Shown: piece after piece, positions 58,659-64,000 of the stretch
Position numbering within the stretch: the first letter of the stretch is position 1
Layout of the letters: each line of letters begins with the position of its first letter
Assembly (NCBI RefSeq): GCF_000717655.1
Contig: NZ_JNZY01000041.1
Location: 24,328-88,327, forward strand
Reading direction: 5' to 3'
Length of the DNA stretch: 64,000 nucleotides
From: Streptomyces katrae
GTDB taxonomy: Bacteria; Actinomycetota; Actinomycetes; Streptomycetales; Streptomycetaceae
The notes under the pieces: model-generated
The model's input: the letters and a program-made list of their open reading frames with translations, nothing else
What the model was told of the DNA's origin: nothing
The model's database searches: none
Translations under genes and position numbers: made by a program

Positions 58659-59471
58659 ATGAGCACAGCCATGCCTTTCAACGCCGGCACGACGCTGCTG
58701 TCCGACGTGACCGCCGCGGTGAAGGCCGCCGGCCTCACGCTGCGCGACCGCTACACCTCCCACGCCCGGGGCGTGAGCCTGGACGAGATCGTCGGCGAGA
58801 TCCACGCCAACGACGACGCGGTACTGAATGTGCTGCGCGAACCCCTGTTGCAGGCCCGGCAAGGGTCACAGTGGGCCGAGGACGAGCTGGCCGGCGGCGC
58901 TCTCCCGCCGGGGGAATGGTGGGTCGTCGACCCCGCCGAGGGCAACATCAACCACGTCCACGGCATGGAGGACTGGGCCGTCACCGCCACTCTGGTCAGC
59001 GACAACCAGCCGGTACTCACCGTCGTCCACCTGCCGCTGACCGGCGACACCTACACCGCGGTCGCCGGCGGCGGTGCGCGCCTCAACGACCGGCCCCTGA
59101 AGGTGTCCGCCAAGACCGACCTGGGCGCCGCGCTCATCGGCACCGGCCAGGCCAAGCCCGGCGAGGACGAGCGCACCTTCCGGCGGATCGGTGACTCCGT
59201 CACCGCCATGCTCATCAACGGCCTCGTCGTGCGGGTGTCCGTTCCCGCCACGATGCAGCTCATCCACGTCGCCGCCGGACGCATGGACGCGTTCTGGCAG
59301 TTCTCCGACGTCCGCTCCGGCCTGGTCGCCGGCGCCCTGCTGGTCTCCGAGGCCGGAGGCACCGTTACCGACCTGGCGGGCGAACCCTGGAACACGGGCA
59401 GCCGCGACTTCCTGGCCGCCGCCCCCGGCATCCACGCCGCCGCCCTCAAGATCCTCTCGCCGATCGCCTGA
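58659..59471 (+). CDS. Inositol monophosphatase family protein with altered metal site
   Basis: 270 residues, full-length for the family. WWVVDPAEGNINHVHGMEDW (around 85) corresponds to the motif W-x-x-DP-x-DGTTNF, but the second Asp is Glu and the Thr is Asn. QFSDVRSGLVAGALLVSEAG, the C-terminal motif with the third metal Asp, is intact. A change in metal use, substrate, or loss of activity is possible. AAGGAGCCCCGCC precedes the ATG. Divergent LysR control and the reductase gene 49 bp downstream suggest one regulated unit. Confidence 0.8.
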   Translation: MSTAMPFNAGTTLLSDVTAAVKAAGLTLRDRYTSHARGVSLDEIVGEIHANDDAVLNVLREPLLQARQGSQWAEDELAGGALPPGEWWVVDPAEGNINHVHGMEDWAVTATLVSDNQPVLTVVHLPLTGDTYTAVAGGGARLNDRPLKVSAKTDLGAALIGTGQAKPGEDERTFRRIGDSVTAMLINGLVVRVSVPATMQLIHVAAGRMDAFWQFSDVRSGLVAGALLVSEAGGTVTDLAGEPWNTGSRDFLAAAPGIHAAALKILSPIA

Positions 59472-59520
59472 CCGGACGCCTCCGCTCTTCCCCACCCCAT
59501 ACCGCAAGGAGCATCACCGC

Positions 59521-60276
59521 ATGACCACCATCGGCATCCTGGGCGCCGGCCGCGTCGGCACCAACCTCGCCGGCAAGCTCTCCGCAGCCGGACACCACGT
59601 CACCCTCGGCACCCGGAACCCCGAAGACACCACCGCCGGCACCGCCGGACTCGCCCCGCGGATCGCCTTCGCCGACCACCGCACCACCGCCCGCACCACG
59701 GACATCGTGATCAACGCGACGCCCGGCGACAGCGCCCTGGACCGCCTCGCCGACCTGCACGCCGAGCTCTCCGGAAAGATCCTCATCGACGTCTCCAACG
59801 CAACCCGCGACGACGGTGACGGCCTGCCCGGCGACCTGTGCTATCCCGGCAGCAGCCTCGCCGAGAAACTCCAGGCCGCGCTCCCCGACACCCATGTCGT
59901 CAAGACCCTCAACACCATGCTGTTCATGGTCATGACCGCTCCCGAAACCCTGGCAACCCCACCGACCGCCTATCTCTCGGGCGACGACGAACAGGCGAAG
60001 AAGACCGTCTCCGGTCTGCTCGGCGACCTGGGCTGGCAGCCCGAACGGATCGAGGACCTCGGCGACATCACCACAGCCCGCGCCACCGAGGCCATGATCC
60101 TGGTCGTGCCCCACATCCTGCGCCGGCACGGCTTCAAGCCCTTCGCCGTCTCCTTGACGGGGCCTTTGACGGCTCCGGAGGCAGGGCAGGGTGAGGCACC
60201 CGAGCTCCAAGAACAGGTCCACGCGGGGACCGGCCGGGTATTCGGCGGAACGATCGCGTCGATCACCTGCCGGTGA
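59521..60276 (+). CDS. NADPH-dependent F420 reductase-like oxidoreductase with aberrant C-terminus
   Basis: 251 residues. MTTIGILGAGRVGTNLAGKL is the dinucleotide-binding motif, TRNPEDTTAGTAG the NADP-type loop. INATPGDSALDRLADLHAEL, ILIDVSNATRDD and VVKTLNTMLFMVMTAPETLA are family blocks; ILRRHGFKPFAVS is the normal end. Beyond it the frame continues for ~30 residues (LTGPLTAPEAGQGEAPELQE onward) that are antisense to an IS5-type transposase fragment, so the original stop was lost when the element inserted. CAAGGAGCATCACCGC precedes the ATG. Confidence 0.82.
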   Translation: MTTIGILGAGRVGTNLAGKLSAAGHHVTLGTRNPEDTTAGTAGLAPRIAFADHRTTARTTDIVINATPGDSALDRLADLHAELSGKILIDVSNATRDDGDGLPGDLCYPGSSLAEKLQAALPDTHVVKTLNTMLFMVMTAPETLATPPTAYLSGDDEQAKKTVSGLLGDLGWQPERIEDLGDITTARATEAMILVVPHILRRHGFKPFAVSLTGPLTAPEAGQGEAPELQEQVHAGTGRVFGGTIASITCR

Positions 60277-60385
60277 TCACGCCACCGCCCACCCCGCTCG
60301 GGAGCCCGGTCCGGCAACAACGACTCGATCCGTGCCCACCGCACGTCAGCCAATGACACACATCAACCAAACGATCAGATGATCC
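60200..60385 (-). mobile_element. IS5-family transposase N-terminal remnant
   Basis: From GTG 60359 the minus strand reads LADVRWARIESLLPDRAPER then GGRWRDHRQVIDAI, the N-terminus of IS5-type transposases. After about 60230 the similarity breaks off and the frame is antisense to the C-terminus of the NADP oxidoreductase. ATCATCTGATCG near 60383 could be part of the element's left end. The rest of the element is gone. Confidence 0.7.
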
Positions 60386-60593
60386 CTGAGAAACGGCCTG
60401 GTCCGCACGGCTGCGCACCTTGGCCCGCCTGCCCCCTGCGTCACCGAGGGGCCGGCAGCGGACACCGTCGACGCCCTGCTGCGCCTCGTGCTGTCCCCAC
60501 GACCTTGAGATCACCGAGAACGGGTCTCGCATGAATCGTTTGGGAGTCGCCGGTGAGGACATATGCGTAGCGTAAGGCGTTTAAGGGGACGAT

Positions 60594-60764
60594 ATGGGCA
60601 CTGGTGAGAAAGCGAAGGCCGAGATAGAGCGGGTTGCGGGAAGGGCTGTGAAGAAAGCAGCCCATGCCATGGGCAAGGAGACTCTGGCCGCCAAGGGTGC
60701 CGCTCTGGAAGCCCGGGGCAATGCCCGGCGCGTCAAGGAGAAGGGCAAGGACGCGTTGAGTTGA
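60594..60764 (+). CDS. CsbD family stress protein
   Basis: 56 residues: MGTGEKAKAEIERVAGRAVK, KETLAAKGAALEARGNARRV and KEKGKDALS. The repeated G-x-A-K/R pattern and size resemble CsbD, a general-stress protein controlled by sigma-B in Bacillus. TAAGGGGACGAT precedes the ATG. Followed by a GlsB-type gene with its own sigma-B-like promoter. Confidence 0.7.
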   Translation: MGTGEKAKAEIERVAGRAVKKAAHAMGKETLAAKGAALEARGNARRVKEKGKDALS

Positions 60765-60794
60765 CCGCGTCGGCTCCGTGGTCGTTTGCCGAGT

Positions 60795-60818
60795 GGTTGA
60801 AGGTGTTGGTGCGGGTAC
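60795..60818 (+). promoter_or_regulatory. Sigma-B-type promoter of the GlsB gene
   Basis: GGTT (60795-60798), 14-bp spacer, GGGTAC (60813-60818) is an exact match to GNNT-N14/16-GGGTAC. It ends 81 bp before the GlsB start codon and lies 30 bp after the CsbD stop. Confidence 0.6.
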
Positions 60819-60899
60819 GGCCTCGAAGGGTTGGATCCGCCTCAACAGCACGGAAGTAGAAGTGCGCCGCTCATTTACGCGACGAGACGGGAAGGAATC

Positions 60900-61163
60900 A
60901 TGGGCATACTTGCTTGGATTCTTATCGGGCTGTTCGCGGGCATCATCGCGAAAATGCTGATGCCTGGGAAGGACCCTGGCGGCATCATCATCACCATATT
61001 GATAGGCATCGCGGGCGGCCTGCTCGGCGGGTGGCTCGGTAAGGTGATTTTCGGAGTTGACTCCATCGACGGCTTCTTCGAGATTTCGACGTGGATCGCC
61101 GCCATCGTCGGCTCCTTCATTCTCCTCGGCGTCTTCCGCCTCTTCAGCCGCGCTAGGCATTAG
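60900..61163 (+). CDS. GlsB/YeaQ/YmgE family stress membrane protein
   Basis: 87 residues: MGILAWILIGLFAGIIAKML, MPGKDPGGIIITILIGIAGG and LLGGWLGKVIFGVDSIDGFF, almost identical to the paralogue at 28590-28868 over the first 70 residues. The last helix and tail (SFILLGVFRLFSRARH) differ. GGGAAGGAATC precedes the ATG. An exact sigma-B-type promoter is upstream, so this copy is the better candidate for stress induction. Confidence 0.92.
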   Translation: MGILAWILIGLFAGIIAKMLMPGKDPGGIIITILIGIAGGLLGGWLGKVIFGVDSIDGFFEISTWIAAIVGSFILLGVFRLFSRARH

Positions 61164-61555
61164 CAGGAAACGGCAACCGGACGCCGGTCCCTTTGATATG
61201 CGAAACGGCTTCCCTGCGTGAGCGGGCGAAGCCGTTTCCTTCGTTCACCGCACGCACGGCTCACGGTGACCTGAACTCGGTGAGGTCGTGCTGCGAGGGG
61301 TTGCTCCGAGCCCGGCGGACCCAAGCCAACCCGGCATTCGCGCCCTAGTGTGTCGCCGCGGTCCGTCCGTAACCCAGGCAGGACGCGCTTCATCCTGCGA
61401 CGCAGCGCCCGCCGAGCGGCCCACACCGTCACTCGCAAACCCCATACCGTCAGTCGCAAGAGGATCCGCCCCACGACAGGTCGTCGCATCCACCGAACAA
61501 GCGCCCAACGACGTCTCCATTTATGTCCGTGCCACCCCAGGGTGCGCTTCACCAT
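61160..61555 (-). CDS. Possible Arg/Trp-rich small protein (doubtful)
   Basis: From ATG 61555, with GGGGAGG 3 nt upstream, the frame reads MVKRTLGWHGHKWRRRWALV then RWMRRPVVGRILLRLTVWGL, a basic amphipathic start that looks real. The second half is low complexity and runs through the terminator hairpin of the GlsB gene to a stop at 61160. If it is a gene, it may have lost its true end. No family recognised. Confidence 0.3.
   Translation of the reverse strand: MVKRTLGWHGHKWRRRWALVRWMRRPVVGRILLRLTVWGLRVTVWAARRALRRRMKRVLPGLRTDRGDTLGRECRVGLGPPGSEQPLAARPHRVQVTVSRACGERRKRLRPLTQGSRFAYQRDRRPVAVSC
61202..61238 (+). terminator. Hairpin terminator of the GlsB gene
   Basis: GAAACGGCTTC (61202-61212) and GAAGCCGTTTC (61228-61238) are perfect 11-bp arms with a 15-nt loop, 38 bp after the GlsB stop. 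Confidence 0.75.
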
Positions 61556-62117
61556 TGCCTCCCCGTAGCTACGGGCCGGTGTTCTCATCGTCGGCAAGAA
61601 CAAATTCCGGATCAATGGAGAACCATCTGGAAGTCCCTGTGTGCCACCTACCCGGTTTCAAACACGGAGAACGCTGCAATTGGAGAAAACCGTCGAGGTG
61701 TACCCCCATGGCACTCGCGGACGCCGAGGCCACCAGGCCAAACAGTCTGCCGACGACCCCAGGGCGAACACGGCAGGGCCGTTGCCGCCCATCGTGGGAC
61801 GGAAAGGGTCTGGTCCGAGGAGGCATCCCCTCACCGCGCGGGTGGCATGCCGGGTGGGCCATACGGTGCGGGCGTCGGTCACCATGACGGTGACGGGAGC
61901 CGCCGTGGCGTGCTGAGTGCCAGGTAGGCGGGGACGGTCGGCGACGCGCTTCTGTGTTGTGGGGTTCCTGGGCTGTGTGCGGGGCCGGCTGGTGGGGGAG
62001 GCTTTCGTGCCGGTGTCCCTGGGGGACGGGCCTGCTCGGCGCTGAGGTGAGCGAGCCGCATGCTGTCGCGGCCGACAGGGCAACGGCGAGTATGTGGCTG
62101 GCGCTCTCGTCCAGGTC
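61556..62117. other. Intergenic, no supported gene
   Basis: About 560 bp between a doubtful small ORF and the crotonase gene. Frames on both strands overlap and match nothing known. Nothing seen in it. Confidence 0.4.
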
Positions 62118-62951
62118 CTATCCGGCCAGTCCGCGGAGCAGTCCCTCCAGATCGCGCTCGCCGTCGCGGGTCTGGGCGCCGTAGGCCAGTCCGCCGCGGA
62201 TGACCTGCTCGGTTGCGGGGCGAATGATCTGGCCCGCCCAGGCGTCGTGCTCCCGCAGGAGACCCTCGGCCAGGTCATCGGGGACGATGGCGCGTTTGGC
62301 TGCCGCGATCACACCTTCGGGCAGGGCGGCGATGTTACGGGCGAGGCGGTCGACGATGTCGTCGAGCTCGCCAGCAGGGACGGCCCGGTTGACCCAGCCG
62401 TAGCGCTCTGCGGTTTCGGCGTCGTACAGGTCGGCACTCAGCACCACCTCCAGGGCGCGATTGCGGCCGACCCGACTGGCGAGGTACTGCGTGCCTCCTC
62501 CACCGGGGACGATGCCCATCAGAGCCTCAATTTGGCCGATCCCGGCGCGACCGATCGCCGCGAACGCCATGTCCGCTGCCGTGACGAACTCTGCCCCTCC
62601 GCCGCGCGCCATGCCGGCAAGCTTGACGATGGTCACCTGAGGCTGGTGCCGCAGTAGTTCCCCCAGTGCCTGGAAGACGTTGACGCCGTCTGGAAGGTCG
62701 GCCGCGAGGTCGTCGAAGGCGTCCGGCGTGTCGACGAGCGACATGTCGACGTGGGCTATGAAGAACTCCGGGTCGGCGCTGTCGAACACGATCACCCGGA
62801 CGGAGTCATCGTCCCTCAGCGCGGTCAGCAGGTGCCGGAGCTCGGCCATCAGGGCGGCGTTCAGGACGTTGACGGGTGGATTGTCGAGGGTGACGCGGGC
62901 GATGCCGCTCTCGCGACTGACCCGCAGAGTCGCGTAGGCGTCGTGGTTCAT
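62118..62951 (-). CDS. Enoyl-CoA hydratase/isomerase (crotonase) family protein
   Basis: 277 residues. LRVSRESGIARVTLDNPPVN and VLNAALMAELRHLLTALRDD open the crotonase fold; the first oxyanion strand is RVIVFDSADPEFFIAHVDMS. LAGMARGGGAEFVTAADMAF and IGQIEALMGIVPGGGGTQYL form the second. The Glu in IGQIEALMGIVPGGGG fits one catalytic acid. The substrate acyl-CoA is unknown. The gene is divergent from an HxlR regulator (122 bp between start codons), so regulation by it is likely. Confidence 0.85.
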   Translation of the reverse strand: MNHDAYATLRVSRESGIARVTLDNPPVNVLNAALMAELRHLLTALRDDDSVRVIVFDSADPEFFIAHVDMSLVDTPDAFDDLAADLPDGVNVFQALGELLRHQPQVTIVKLAGMARGGGAEFVTAADMAFAAIGRAGIGQIEALMGIVPGGGGTQYLASRVGRNRALEVVLSADLYDAETAERYGWVNRAVPAGELDDIVDRLARNIAALPEGVIAAAKRAIVPDDLAEGLLREHDAWAGQIIRPATEQVIRGGLAYGAQTRDGERDLEGLLRGLAG

Positions 62952-63072
62952 GGGATATCCGATCGGTACCTGGTAGGCATCTAGGTTCCTGATGCATACT
63001 TACAGTGCGGTGGTGGGCGACCGGCGTCAATAACGCACTTTCGGCATCTCAAGGATCGCGAAGGATACCGGC

Positions 63073-63462
63073 ATGGCCATTTCTGAAACCGGCGCTGGCG
63101 CTGACACCGGCATCGTCTACCGGTCCGATTGCCCCAGCCGCCCGATCCTCGACCAGATCGCCGACAAGTGGTCGATGATGGCGATGGCAGTCCTTGACAG
63201 GCCCCGTCGGTTCAACGAGATCAGGCGCCGTCTTGAGGGCGTGACCCAGCGGGTCTTGACCCAGACCCTGCGCCGCCTGGAACGCAACGGGATGGTCGTG
63301 CGCCGCGTGCTGCCAACCTCGCCGGTCGGGGTCGAGTACTCCCTCACCCCGCTCGGGGAATCCCTGCGGGAGCCGTTCGGCCGGTTGTACGACTGGACGG
63401 TCGACAACGCGGACGAAATCCGGGCGCACCAAAGGGAGTACGACCGACGTGTTCAGGGCTGA
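63073..63462 (+). CDS. HxlR-family transcriptional regulator
   Basis: 129 residues. YRSDCPSRPILDQIADKWSM carries the conserved Cys and the start of the winged HTH. RPRRFNEIRRRLEGVTQRVL is the recognition region; VRRVLPTSPVGVEYSLTPLG the wing. Some HxlR proteins sense aldehydes or electrophiles through this Cys (family knowledge). It is divergent from the crotonase gene, its probable target. Confidence 0.9.
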   Translation: MAISETGAGADTGIVYRSDCPSRPILDQIADKWSMMAMAVLDRPRRFNEIRRRLEGVTQRVLTQTLRRLERNGMVVRRVLPTSPVGVEYSLTPLGESLREPFGRLYDWTVDNADEIRAHQREYDRRVQG

Positions 63463-63696
63463 GACGGCGTGTCCGAGAACCCCGTCGTCCTGAGATGACT
63501 CGCTCGGGGCGCCATCTCAGTGTGCCCGGTCCCCGAATCTGCGGTCCCGAGGGTGGCATCTCACGCTGCGGCCGACGCTTCCCCCTCGGCCTCGAACCCG
63601 ACGTCCAGGCGCGAGCCGATTGCGTCCGGCCGAACCGTCAGTTCCACGATGTGCGCCCCGGGCCGGACGGCAGCCCGCGGCTACGCCGGGGCGTGG

Positions 63697-64000
63697 CTAG
63701 ATGCGGGGCAGCCAGCCGTCGGCGAAGTCGGAGCGCTCCCGTGCGCGTTGTGCTTTCTCCTCGAGGAGTCGGCGGAAGCCTGCCAGGGCGTAGCGTTCTC
63801 CGGTGGCTGCTCGGGGGCCTGGGATGCCGGCCACGGTGGCCATGCACTGCTGGGGCTGGGGTTGCCAGCCGGTGACCAGTACGCGTAGGCGCATGCGCTC
63901 GGCGCGCCGGTGCAGGTCCAGGAGGTGGAGCAGGCCGTCGACGTCCATGGCCGCCACTGCGTGCAGGTCCACCAGGAGATCGCGTTCGTCCATGGTCACG
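63697..64000 (-). CDS. STAS-domain protein (5' end beyond the window)
   Basis: About 100 residues are visible; the frame is open to the window edge. DLLVDLHAVAAMDVDGLLHL then LDLHRRAERMRLRVLVTGWQ is the central strand-helix of a STAS domain; the position of the usual phospho-Ser has Val (M-D-V-D-G). PQPQQCMATVAGIPG and a charged tail follow. A GTG/ATG pair at 63999/63993 could be a start but the STAS N-terminal strands would then be missing, so the gene most likely begins outside. Confidence 0.6.
   Translation of the reverse strand, partial: VTMDERDLLVDLHAVAAMDVDGLLHLLDLHRRAERMRLRVLVTGWQPQPQQCMATVAGIPGPRAATGERYALAGFRRLLEEKAQRARERSDFADGWLPRI

Overview
The window is high-GC actinobacterial DNA, almost certainly a Streptomyces chromosome (inference from very strong G/C bias at third codon positions, frequent GTG starts, 4-nt ATGA/GTGA gene overlaps, and families typical of streptomycetes: DUF5133, DUF2267, DUF3618, DUF6247, GlsB/YeaQ, CsbD, many STAS/anti-sigma proteins). 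It looks like a stress-adaptation and accessory region rather than a core-metabolism operon. The only stable RNA seen is an initiator tRNA-fMet (38835-38908, minus).

Layout. 0-9.5 kb: end of a MscS-type channel, an FMN glutamate-synthase-related protein with a TPP-dependent pyruvate oxidase-like enzyme, a compact ribosome-inactivating-protein (RIP) homologue, and a three-gene molybdenum hydroxylase operon of the PaoABC (aldehyde oxidoreductase) type. 9.5-17 kb: small enzymes and regulators (alpha/beta hydrolase, methyltransferase facing a LysR regulator, 4-OT tautomerase, SnoaL-like protein), a DUF6247/ParE-like toxin-antitoxin pair, and remnants of SMP-30 and AI-2E transporter genes. 17-28.4 kb: secreted class C serine hydrolase, amine permease plus Tat-exported monoamine oxidase, DUF5133, a PGM1-like ATP-grasp ligase translationally coupled to a 40-codon ORF, a frameshifted DUF3618 gene, an Orn/Lys/Arg decarboxylase-fold enzyme and an M20 amidohydrolase.

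28.6-42 kb is a signalling and stress block. It holds a CHASE3 histidine kinase overlapping a receiver-PP2C phosphatase, divergent from a receiver fused to a helix-turn-helix-like domain; an RsbW-like kinase; and a four-gene overlapping operon (STAS, LuxR response regulator, PAS kinase, lone receiver). It continues with a PRC-barrel protein, a second STAS protein, and hsp18 with two DUF2267 genes behind a promoter that carries two GTCATC-N5-GATGAC operators, facing the probable HSP18 regulator. Three sites in the window (22184, 24506, 60795) fit the sigma-B-type promoter GNNT-N14/15-GGGTA.

42-57.5 kb is an accessory zone. It contains a regulator/hydrolase pair with shared operators, three paralogues of a small charged protein with a conserved leader, secreted and membrane proteins with lower GC, a lipase, a CBM48-only protein, a GNAT gene behind a terminator, and many decayed genes (heavy-metal-binding protein, RTX repeats, VOC fragment, frameshifted hypothetical, two IS5-family transposase remnants) plus a second toxin-antitoxin-like pair. 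57.6-64 kb returns to ordered genes: LysR divergent from an inositol-monophosphatase-like protein and an F420/NADP oxidoreductase whose end runs into a third IS5 remnant; then CsbD and GlsB stress genes, a crotonase divergent from an HxlR regulator, and the end of a STAS protein running off the window.

The strongest candidates for something new are the ATP-grasp ligase with its coupled short ORF, the unusual RIP homologue, the triplicated leader-plus-small-protein cassette, and a DNA-binding-like domain shared by the HSP18 regulator and the receiver fusion. All assignments come from reading the sequence; no database search was run.
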